A stretch of DNA of 28,047 nt, taken from assembly GCF_001556515.1 (NCBI RefSeq), contig NZ_LSJA01000093.1, positions 1 to 28,047 on the forward strand, given 5' to 3'. Positions 1-6,237 of this stretch are shown here, piece after piece (the stretch's first letter is position 1; every line of letters begins with the position of its first letter). The position numbers and the translations under genes are program-made. The notes beneath the pieces were generated by a model. That model did not search any database and was not told the DNA's origin. It saw nothing but the letters and a program-made list of their open reading frames with translations. The DNA is from Caulobacter sp. CCH9-E1. GTDB lineage: Bacteria; Pseudomonadota; Alphaproteobacteria; Caulobacterales; Caulobacteraceae.

Positions 1-2
1 TG

Positions 3-50
3 GCTGTCCTGGACAAGATGTATGGCGTCTGCGTCCCGCATCCGCCCTAG
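3..50 (+). CDS. 3' end of an unidentified gene (partial)
   Basis: The frame beginning at base 3 reads AVLDKMYGVCVPHPP and stops at TAG 48-50. Twelve of its 15 codons end in G or C, as expected for a coding frame here. It would converge on the membrane-protein gene ending at 76, leaving a 25-base gap. Fifteen residues are too few to name a family. The competing reading is a minus-strand frame whose ATG (73-75) abuts the TGA of the next gene; it is arginine-rich with poor third-position GC, so I prefer the plus-strand tail. Confidence 0.3.
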   Translation, partial: AVLDKMYGVCVPHPP

Positions 51-75
51 CGTCCGCTCTCCACCTGGCGGACAT

Positions 76-456
76 TCAGCGGGCCCGCTCCCCACGCTCC
101 GCCACGGACATCACCCCATGCGCGGCGATGGCGACGAGTCCGACCAACGCGCCGAGGCTCACCAAGGCGGAGGCTTCGAGAACGCCCGGCGCCACCTGCT
201 TCAGCGTCGGATCGAACGGCAGCTTTTGGATGGTGCGCCCCATGTGGAAGCTGTTGAGGCCGGCGACAAATAGGCCAAGGGCTGGGCCCGCGGTCCGTAG
301 CTCAGCCACGAGGCGTCGCCAGACGTTCCTGGGGGTTCTCCTTCCCAGCGCGGCCGCGACCACGATTCCCGGAAGCGTCGCGCAGAGCAGGATCAGAACG
401 GCCTTCTGAGGGATCGCCGCGTTCTCGAACACGCTCCAAAGCGCCTGCATGGTCAT
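76..456 (-). CDS. Small MotA/TolQ/ExbB-like membrane protein
   Basis: Predicted inner-membrane protein of about 126 residues with three hydrophobic stretches: AVLILLCATLPGIVVAAAL near the N-terminus, GPALGLFVAGLNSFHMG in the middle, and a C-terminal one ending SLGALVGLVAIAAHGVM. The last stretch follows the sequence APGVLEASALVS and resembles the pore-lining helix region of ExbB/TolQ/MotA proton-channel subunits, which energise TonB or Tol systems. The protein is shorter than classic ExbB and no ExbD partner is visible, because the window ends. A longer TTG start at 507 is possible, but that TTG lies inside a good promoter -35 box, so I place the start at ATG 456 (or ATG 450). It follows mutM on the same strand but appears to have its own promoter and operator. 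The family assignment is from pattern only. Confidence 0.6.
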   Translation of the reverse strand: MTMQALWSVFENAAIPQKAVLILLCATLPGIVVAAALGRRTPRNVWRRLVAELRTAGPALGLFVAGLNSFHMGRTIQKLPFDPTLKQVAPGVLEASALVSLGALVGLVAIAAHGVMSVAERGERAR

Positions 457-479
457 CGCCGCCCCCAACAGAGGCGATA

Positions 480-507
480 AGATTACAATCGTAATCTTCG
501 CTGTCAA
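480..507 (-). promoter_or_regulatory. Promoter with BlaI/MecI-like operator
   Basis: On the minus strand, TTGACA (507-502) is followed after 16 bases by TAATCT (485-480), a plausible sigma-70 promoter for the ExbB-like gene. Between and over these boxes lies the inverted repeat GATTACAATCGTAATC (481-496). Its core, ATTACAATCGTAAT, differs at two positions from the ATTACA-N2-TGTAAT dyad bound by BlaI/MecI/CopY-family repressors. A repressor bound there would block RNA polymerase. The promoter and dyad are seen directly; the repressor family is inference. Confidence 0.5.
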
Positions 508-523
508 GCGACGCGCCCGTCCC

Positions 524-1387
524 TCACACCTGGCAGATCGGGCAGAAGAACGTCGATCGTCCCGCCTGGACCTCGCGCGCGATCACGCCCTTGCAGCCCG
601 GGGTCGGGCACGGCTCGCCTTCGCGGTCGTAGACGCGGAAGCGGTGCTGGAAGTAGCCCAAGGCGCCGTCGGCGGCGGCGAAGTCCTTGAGGGTCGAGCC
701 GCCGACCTCGACGGCTTCGGCCAGCACGTCCTTGATCGCCGTGATCAGCGGGCCGAGCCGCGTCTTGGCGACGCCGCCCGATGGCTTGAACGGCGAGATG
801 TGGGCGCGGTGCAGGGCCTCGCAGACATAGATATTGCCCAGGCCCGCGACGGTGCGCTGGTCCAGCAGCAGGGTCTTGGGGCCCTGCTTGCGGTTCGCGA
901 AGGCCTTTTCCAGCGTCTTGGCGTCGAAGGCGTCGCCCAGCGGCTCGGGCCCCATGGTCGCGAACCAGGGGTGATGGCTGACGCGGTCGGTCGGGATCAG
1001 GTCCATGAAGCCGAAGCGGCGCGGATCGTAATAGGTGACGGTCGCGCCCGCCTCGGTCTCGAAGACCACGTGGGCGTGCTTGTCCTCGGGCGTGACGACG
1101 CGGGCGAAGTCGCCGGGGCGGACCGTCCCTTCCGGCGCGGCGATCTCGAAGCGCCCGGTCATGCCCAAGTGCATCACCAGGGTGTCGCCCCGGTCCAGCG
1201 GCGCCAGGATGTACTTGGCCCGGCGGTCCAGGCGCAGGATCTTGGCGCCGGTCAGGCGCTGGACGAAGCCGTCGGGCAAAGGAAAGCGCAGGTCGGGGCG
1301 GTTGGCCCGCACGCGGGCCAGGCGCGCGCCCGACAGGACGGGCTCGAGACCGCGCCGGACGGTTTCTACTTCGGGCAGTTCGGGCAA
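524..1387 (-). CDS. mutM: Formamidopyrimidine-DNA glycosylase MutM (Fpg)
   Basis: Bifunctional base-excision repair enzyme that removes 8-oxoguanine and ring-opened purines and cleaves the abasic site by beta/delta elimination. The 287 residues start MPELPEVETV, giving the N-terminal proline nucleophile and adjacent catalytic glutamate after Met removal. A conserved lysine lies in DRRAKYIL (K58). The C-terminus carries the DNA-binding zinc finger: the cysteine pair in EPCPTPGCKG (CX4C) and the pair in FFCPICQ (CX2C). Length is normal for the family. The gene is divergent from ubiE across a 143-base promoter region and is followed on its own strand by the ExbB-like gene after 67 bases. Confidence 0.97.
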   Translation of the reverse strand: MPELPEVETVRRGLEPVLSGARLARVRANRPDLRFPLPDGFVQRLTGAKILRLDRRAKYILAPLDRGDTLVMHLGMTGRFEIAAPEGTVRPGDFARVVTPEDKHAHVVFETEAGATVTYYDPRRFGFMDLIPTDRVSHHPWFATMGPEPLGDAFDAKTLEKAFANRKQGPKTLLLDQRTVAGLGNIYVCEALHRAHISPFKPSGGVAKTRLGPLITAIKDVLAEAVEVGGSTLKDFAAADGALGYFQHRFRVYDREGEPCPTPGCKGVIAREVQAGRSTFFCPICQV

Positions 1388-1465
1388 GGATCATTCCTTA
1401 AGAGCGTGGCAGCCGAAAGTGTAAGCGGTTTCGGCGTCCGCCACGCCGTAAGATAAAAAGCTTCG

Positions 1466-1494
1466 ATGACGCGGCGCGATGCGCGAGCTAATAG
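1466..1494 (+). promoter_or_regulatory. Candidate ubiE promoter
   Basis: ATGACGC (1466-1472), 14 bases, then GCTAATAG (1487-1494) fits the Caulobacter housekeeping pattern TTGACGS-N10-14-GCTANAWC with one mismatch in the -35 box and one at the last -10 position. It would start transcription about 30 bases before the ubiE ATG. The match is to a remembered consensus; no transcript evidence is available. Confidence 0.4.
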
Positions 1495-1530
1495 CGGACC
1501 ATCCTATAGAGAGTTCGCCCCCGGGACGTC

Positions 1531-2289
1531 ATGAGCAACACCTCCGCCAGCTTCGGTTTCAAGGACGTCGACGCCTCGCAGAAGGCTGGCCTGGTGCGCG
1601 GCGTGTTCGACCGCGTGGCCAAGAACTACGACATCATGAACGACCTGATGAGCGGCGGCGTGCATCGCCTGTGGAAGGACGCCGTCGCCGCGCGCCTGAA
1701 CCCGCAGCCGGGCGAGGTGATCATCGACTGCGCCGGCGGCACCGGCGACATGGCCCGCCGCTTCGCCAAGATGGCGCGGCAAGCCCAGGCGCGGCGCGGC
1801 GGTCCGGACGCGACCATCAACATCATCGACTACAACGCCGAGATGATCGCCGCTGGCATCGAGCGCGGCGGCGAGCCCGAGATCACCTGGACCGTCGGCG
1901 ACGCTCAGCGCCTGCCGCTGCCCGACAATTACGCCAACGCCTATGTGATCAGCTTCGGCATCCGCAACGTGACCGACATCGACGCGGCCCTGCGCGAGGC
2001 GCGCCGGGTGCTCAAGCCCGGCGGCCGCTTCCTGTGCCTGGAATTCTCGCGGCCGGTGACGGAAGCCCTGGCGAAGGCCTATGACGCCTACAGCTTCAAG
2101 GTCATCCCGCAGGTCGGCGAGTGGGTCGCCAAGGATCGCGACGCCTATCAGTACCTGGTCGAGAGCATTCGCCGCTTCCCCGACCAGAAGACCTTCGCCG
2201 GCATGATCGAGAACGCCGGCTTCAAGCGGGTCAGCTACACCAACTTCACCGGCGGCGTCGCGGCCCTGCACCAGGGCTGGGCGCTTTAG
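1531..2289 (+). CDS. ubiE: Ubiquinone biosynthesis C-methyltransferase UbiE
   Basis: SAM-dependent methyltransferase that C-methylates the polyprenyl-benzoquinol intermediate of ubiquinone (and demethylmenaquinol where present). The 252 residues show the family signature [18 protein letters not shown] near residue 35, the SAM-binding motif [12 protein letters not shown] near residue 65, and the late motif [18 protein letters not shown]. The C-terminus [14 protein letters not shown] is typical of UbiE. The start ATG at 1531 lies 30-40 bases below a candidate promoter, with only a weak GGGA ribosome site. ubiB lies downstream on the same strand, separated by an inverted-repeat element, so the two probably form a ubiquinone operon. 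Confidence 0.96.
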   Translation: MSNTSASFGFKDVDASQKAGLVRGVFDRVAKNYDIMNDLMSGGVHRLWKDAVAARLNPQPGEVIIDCAGGTGDMARRFAKMARQAQARRGGPDATINIIDYNAEMIAAGIERGGEPEITWTVGDAQRLPLPDNYANAYVISFGIRNVTDIDAALREARRVLKPGGRFLCLEFSRPVTEALAKAYDAYSFKVIPQVGEWVAKDRDAYQYLVESIRRFPDQKTFAGMIENAGFKRVSYTNFTGGVAALHQGWAL

Positions 2290-2313
2290 GTTCATGGCTC
2301 TTCTCACCACCGA

Positions 2314-2411
2314 TTTCCCCGGCGAATGCCGGGGCCCAGATCGTAAGGCCGAGCGGCGCCACGGCATGCCTCTGCCCGGGCTGAATCTGGATCCCGGCAT
2401 TCGCCGGGAAG
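2314..2411. repeat. Intergenic inverted repeat between ubiE and ubiB
   Basis: Two arms of about 26 bases, at 2314-2341 and 2385-2410, are near-perfect reverse complements. Each contains CCCGGCGAATGCCGGG, itself a small hairpin, followed by a CCAGAT core. Transcribed RNA would fold into a long stem. The arms share the CCGGG and CCCAG vocabulary of the other palindromic elements at 17.1 and 26.8 kb. Sitting 24 bases after the ubiE stop and 23 bases before ubiB, it could act as a partial terminator or an RNA-stability element. Confidence 0.75.
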
Positions 2412-2433
2412 GTCGGGCTGAAGATACAGGGTC

Positions 2434-3948
2434 TTGGACTTGACCTCCCTCTCCGCGTTTTTCCGCCTGACGGGCGCGGGCTGGGCCCTGGTGCGGGCCG
2501 ACGCCCTGATCCCGCGCGAGGCCGAGCCGCTGCTGCCGCCCAGCGCCAAGCTGGCCGGGCGTCTGCTGCGCCTGTTCGCGGGCGGCGCGGCCAAGCGCGG
2601 TCGGCCGGGCGAACGCCTGGCCCGCGTGCTGGAAAGCCAAGGCCCGGCGGCGATCAAGCTGGGCCAGTTCCTGTCGACCCGCGCCGACATCTTCGGAACC
2701 GCCTTCGCCGAAGATCTGTCGCACCTGAAGGACCGGCTGCCGGCCTTCCCGCTGGCGGTCGCCAAGGCCGAGATCGCCCGCAACCTCGGCAAGCCGCTGG
2801 ACGAAATCTTCGCCGAGATCGGCGAGCCCGTCGCCGCCGCCTCCCTGGCCCAGGCCCATCCGGCCACCCTGGTCGACGGCCGCAAGGTCGCCGTGAAGGT
2901 GCTGCGGCCCGGCGTCGAGCGCCAGGTCGCCCGCGACACCGGCGTGCTGCGCCTGGCCGCGCGCCTGGCCGAGACCCTCGCCCCCGCCTCCCGCCGTCTG
3001 CGGCCGACCGAATTCGTCGAGGTCGTGATCCGCGCTCTCGAACTCGAAATGGACCTGCGGTTCGAGGCCGCCGGCTGCGCCGAACTGGGCGAGGCCATGG
3101 CCAAGGATCCCTATATGCGCGCCCCGACGGTGTGCTGGGAGGGCGTGGGCAAGCGCGTCCTGACCCTGACCTGGGCCGAGGGAACGCCGCTGTCCGACCC
3201 CGCCGCCCTCGCTCTGCCGGGCCTGGACCGCAAGGCCCTGGCCGAGAACGTCACCCGCGGCTTCCTGGCCCAGGCCCTGGACCACGGCCTGTTCCACGCC
3301 GACCTGCACGAGGGCAACCTGTTCGTCGCCGCCCCGTCCAGCATCACCGCCGTCGACTACGGCATCGTCGGCCGCCTAGGCCCGGGCGAGCGCCGCTACC
3401 TGGCCGAGATCCTGTACGGCTTCCTGAACCGCGACTATCCCCGCATCGCCCAGGTGCATTTCGACGCCGGCTATGTGCCGGCCCACCAGGACAAGGACGC
3501 CTTCGCCCAGGCCCTGCGCGCCGTCGGCGAGCCGGTGTTCGGCCGCAACGCCCGCGACGTGTCGATGGGCCGTCTCTTGGCGCAACTCTTCGAGATCACC
3601 GCCCTATTCGACATGGCCCTGCGCCCCGAACTGGTGCTCCTGCAGAAGACCATGGTCACGGTCGAGGGCGTGGCCCGCCGCATCGACCCGACCCACGACC
3701 TCTGGGCGGCCGCCGACCCGGTGGTCCGCCGCTGGATCGGCCGCGAGCTGTCGCCCACGGCCAAGATCCGCGACTTCGCCGAAGAAGCCCTGCGCGCCCT
3801 CCGCGCCATCGCCCGCCTGGCCGAGGCTCCGCCAGCCAAGACCGAGGCCCACGTCGAGCGGCCGCATGTCTGGCCGCTGCTGTGGTTCCTGGTCGGCGCC
3901 GCGACGGCGGGAGCGGCCTTCGTCACCGGCCTGTTGCTGTCGCGGTAA
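2434..3948 (+). CDS. ubiB: Ubiquinone biosynthesis regulatory kinase-like protein UbiB
   Basis: ABC1/ADCK-family atypical kinase or ATPase required for ubiquinone biosynthesis at the inner membrane. In the 504 residues I see the KxGQ motif (K75-LGQ78), the alanine-rich nucleotide loop AAASLAQAH (134-142), the lysine in VAVKVLRPG (K155), the catalytic loop LFHADLHEGNLF (D290, N295) and the metal-binding DYG (D308). The last 28 residues are strongly hydrophobic and form the usual C-terminal membrane anchor. The start appears to be TTG at 2434, just after ACAGGG; a TTG at 2440 is equally possible and no ATG is available nearby. It belongs with ubiE upstream. Confidence 0.93.
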   Translation: MDLTSLSAFFRLTGAGWALVRADALIPREAEPLLPPSAKLAGRLLRLFAGGAAKRGRPGERLARVLESQGPAAIKLGQFLSTRADIFGTAFAEDLSHLKDRLPAFPLAVAKAEIARNLGKPLDEIFAEIGEPVAAASLAQAHPATLVDGRKVAVKVLRPGVERQVARDTGVLRLAARLAETLAPASRRLRPTEFVEVVIRALELEMDLRFEAAGCAELGEAMAKDPYMRAPTVCWEGVGKRVLTLTWAEGTPLSDPAALALPGLDRKALAENVTRGFLAQALDHGLFHADLHEGNLFVAAPSSITAVDYGIVGRLGPGERRYLAEILYGFLNRDYPRIAQVHFDAGYVPAHQDKDAFAQALRAVGEPVFGRNARDVSMGRLLAQLFEITALFDMALRPELVLLQKTMVTVEGVARRIDPTHDLWAAADPVVRRWIGRELSPTAKIRDFAEEALRALRAIARLAEAPPAKTEAHVERPHVWPLLWFLVGAATAGAAFVTGLLLSR

Positions 3949-3978
3949 AGGCGTCCTTCGCGAGAGGATCACCGGTCT

Positions 3979-4293
3979 CTAGTTAGCGTCCGACGTCGGC
4001 CCCCGCGTTCGCTTCGACGTCGGCGCCGAGACCTCGATGTTGAAGCTCTCGACGATGGCGTCCAGCAACGCGCCTTCGCCGCCCAGGCCATCGGCGCTGA
4101 GCGCATCGGCGATATGGCCGGCGAGGTCGGCCAGGATGATGCCCCAGGCCGCCGTTTCCGTCTCGACGTCGCCCTCGGCGTACAACCCGCACTTCAGCGA
4201 GCAGTGCAGCCCCTGTTCGGCGATCCAGACGCGCGCCAGCTCAACGGCGCTGGCGTCTCGAAGCGCGGCGGGGGGTATGGCGCGGGCGTTCAT
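3979..4293 (-). CDS. DUF5076 domain protein
   Basis: A 104-residue protein beginning MNARAIPPAALRDASAVELA, with the family-typical run RVWIAEQGLHCSLKCGLY followed by an alanine-rich helix (AAWGIILADLAGHIADAL) and a short tail. I recognise this as DUF5076, a small soluble family of unknown function common in alphaproteobacteria. The reading frame stays open to 4473, but the upstream extension is low-complexity and arginine/proline-rich, while ATG 4293 has a GAGG ribosome site seven bases before it; I use that start. It converges with ubiB (30-base gap) and lies 31 bases after the lipoprotein gene on the same strand, so those two may be co-transcribed. Confidence 0.85.
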   Translation of the reverse strand: MNARAIPPAALRDASAVELARVWIAEQGLHCSLKCGLYAEGDVETETAAWGIILADLAGHIADALSADGLGGEGALLDAIVESFNIEVSAPTSKRTRGPTSDAN

Positions 4294-4324
4294 CGTGACC
4301 TCGTGGCGAGCGAATGAAAGCCCC

Positions 4325-4885
4325 TTACCCCTCGGCCTCGTCGCGCTCGCGCTTCTTGGCGGCGGTGGCGCGGCGGGCCTCGCGGGTCTTCTGCTCGGTC
4401 CAATAGGCCGCGCCCTCGTCGGGCTTGAACATCGTGCGCGGCGCGCCCTCGCGCGAGACCACCGCGAACACATTGTCCTTCGGGTCGTAGATCAGCAGGT
4501 CGCCATTGGCGCGCTTCAGCGTCTGGGCGCCCTTGGGCGGATCGCTGACGAAGGCATGGACCTTGGCGACATAGTCGTCGGCCGTCTTGGCGCCGAACGT
4601 CTCACCGTTGCGTTCGAACGACCGCTGGGCGTTCTCCTCGGCGGTGCGGGTGCGGTTGGCCGCCCAATAGGGCTTGCCGGCGACCAGCTTGACCGGCGCG
4701 TCGCGCGGATCGCCCCGGCGCTGGGTTTCGGCCGAGGCTTCGGTCGCGGGCCCCTCGGCCGCCGCGCTGGCGCGATCGCCGCCCTTCGGCGCCTTGACCG
4801 CCGAAGCGCCGCTGTCGCAGGCGGAAAGGGCCAGGACGCCCAGCCAAGCGACGACCCCAACGGAAAACTGTCTTACAACCTTCAT
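4325..4885 (-). CDS. Lipoprotein with BECR-like toxin-related domain
   Basis: A 186-residue predicted lipoprotein. A signal peptide ends in the lipobox LSAC (C23), and an Ala/Gly-rich linker runs to about residue 65. Residues 88-165 (FERNGETFGAKTADDY, then NGDLLIYDPKDNVFAVV, then APRTMFKPDEG) resemble the barnase/EndoU/colicin-E5-D-like (BECR) domain found at the C-termini of polymorphic and contact-dependent toxins. In those toxins, as I recall them, the first block usually reads KHG-xx-FG; here His is replaced by Asn (N93), so nuclease activity is doubtful. A YWxxxRTR-like motif occurs on both sides of the domain (YWAANRTR at 73, YWTEQKTR at 161). No immunity-like gene is adjacent. Lipidation is confident; the domain assignment is from memory of the pattern. 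Confidence 0.7.
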   Translation of the reverse strand: MKVVRQFSVGVVAWLGVLALSACDSGASAVKAPKGGDRASAAAEGPATEASAETQRRGDPRDAPVKLVAGKPYWAANRTRTAEENAQRSFERNGETFGAKTADDYVAKVHAFVSDPPKGAQTLKRANGDLLIYDPKDNVFAVVSREGAPRTMFKPDEGAAYWTEQKTREARRATAAKKRERDEAEG

Positions 4886-5040
4886 GATCGTATCCGCCCC
4901 ATTGCTCTACCTTTACGTTTGATGAACGAAAGCGGAACGAGAGTCGAGTCCCAATCTTCACCGTAGGATTGTCACTGGCGCTTTGGCGCGCGGATGGGCA
5001 TGTGCAGGGGACGAGACGAACGCGAGAGCGGGAGCTGGGC

Positions 5041-6237
5041 GTGAGCGAAAAGCGGGTTCTTCTGATCGTCGGCGGCGGGGTGGCGGCCTATAAGTCGCTG
5101 CTGCTGGTGCGGCTGCTGCGCAAGGCGGGGATCGCCGTGCGGCCGATCCTGACCAAGGCGGGCGCTGAGTTCGTCACGCCGTTGTCCCTGGCGGCCCTGG
5201 CCGAGGACAAGGTCTATCAGGACCTGTTCTCGCTGACGGATGAACACGAGATGGGCCACATCGAGCTGTCGCGCTCGGCTGATCTCGTCGTCGTCGCCCC
5301 GGCCACGGCCGACCTGATCGCCAAGGCGGCCAATGGCCTGGCCGGGGACCTGGCCTCCACCACCCTGCTGGCCACCGACAAGCCGGTGTTGATGGCGCCG
5401 GCGATGAACGTGCGGATGTGGCTGCACCCGGCCACCCAGCGCAATGTCGCGACCCTGAAGGCCGACGGCGTGTCGTTCGTCGACCCGGCGGAGGGCGCCA
5501 TGGCCTGCGGCGAGTTCGGCCCCGGCCGCCTGGCCGAACCGGAGGAGATCTTCGCGGCTGTCGTCGCCATGCTGGAGGGCCCCGCCGCCAAGCCGCTGGT
5601 CGGCAAGCGCGCCATCGTCACGGCCGGGCCGACCTTCGAACCGATCGACCCGGTGCGGGGCGTCACCAACCGCTCCAGCGGCAAGCAGGGCTTCGCGATC
5701 GCCCAAGCCCTGGCGCAGCTGGGGGCGGATGTCACCCTGGTGGCCGGCCCGGTCTTCCTGCCCACCCCGCCAGGGGTCAAGCGCGTCGACGTCGAGACCG
5801 CCCGCCAGATGCTGGCCGCCAGCCAGGCCGCCCTGCCGGCCGATGTCGGGGTCTTCGTCGCCGCCGTCGCCGACTGGCGCGTCGACGAGGCGTTCGGCGC
5901 CAAGCTGAAGAAGGAGAAGGGCGGGCCGCCGGCCCTGACCTTCGTGGAAAACCCGGACATCCTGGCGACCCTGTCGGCTTCGGGGCCTCGGCGTCCCAAG
6001 CTGGTCGTCGGATTCGCGGCCGAGACCGACCATGTCGAGGAGCACGCCCGCGCCAAGCTGGCCCGCAAGGGCTGCGACTGGATCATCGCCAACGACGTCA
6101 CCCAGCCCGGCGTCATGGGCGGGGGCGAGAACGCCGTGCTGCTGGTCACCAAGGACAGGACCGAACGCTGGGACCGCGCCGCCAAGGACGTCGTGGCGGC
6201 CCAGATCGCGGCGCGGATCGCCCAGGCGTTGGCCTAG
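5041..6237 (+). CDS. coaBC: Bifunctional phosphopantothenoylcysteine synthetase/decarboxylase CoaBC
   Basis: Two-domain coenzyme A enzyme. The N-terminal FMN decarboxylase (CoaC) carries the catalytic His in GHIELSR (H73), the APATADLIAKAANGLAGDLA segment, the PAMNVRMW motif and the redox Cys in GAMACGEFGPGR (C156). The C-terminal CTP-dependent synthetase (CoaB) starts near residue 187 and shows TAGPTFEPIDPVRGVTNRSS, AVADWRV and the lysine-rich KLKKEKG. The frame is open from 4969, but I start at GTG 5041 because GGGAG lies just upstream and MSEKRVLLIVGGGVAAYKS is the normal N-terminus, giving 398 residues. Its stop overlaps the stop of the convergent GH65 gene in one CTAG. Confidence 0.95.
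   Translation: MSEKRVLLIVGGGVAAYKSLLLVRLLRKAGIAVRPILTKAGAEFVTPLSLAALAEDKVYQDLFSLTDEHEMGHIELSRSADLVVVAPATADLIAKAANGLAGDLASTTLLATDKPVLMAPAMNVRMWLHPATQRNVATLKADGVSFVDPAEGAMACGEFGPGRLAEPEEIFAAVVAMLEGPAAKPLVGKRAIVTAGPTFEPIDPVRGVTNRSSGKQGFAIAQALAQLGADVTLVAGPVFLPTPPGVKRVDVETARQMLAASQAALPADVGVFVAAVADWRVDEAFGAKLKKEKGGPPALTFVENPDILATLSASGPRRPKLVVGFAAETDHVEEHARAKLARKGCDWIIANDVTQPGVMGGGENAVLLVTKDRTERWDRAAKDVVAAQIAARIAQALA

Noticed and set aside
1..75. Minus-strand gene start (ATG 73-75 overlapping the previous stop)
   Set aside because: The implied peptide is arginine-rich with poor third-position GC; the plus-strand tail reads more like protein, although 75 bases cannot settle it.
1504..3309. 601-codon minus-strand frame opposite ubiE and ubiB
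   Set aside because: Both genes on the plus strand have complete family motifs; the opposite frame is a GC-rich shadow and spans the inverted repeat.
4294..4473. Upstream extension of the DUF5076 frame
   Set aside because: The extension is an Arg/Pro/Ala low-complexity stretch antisense to the lipoprotein gene's 3' end; the family N-terminus is at ATG 4293.
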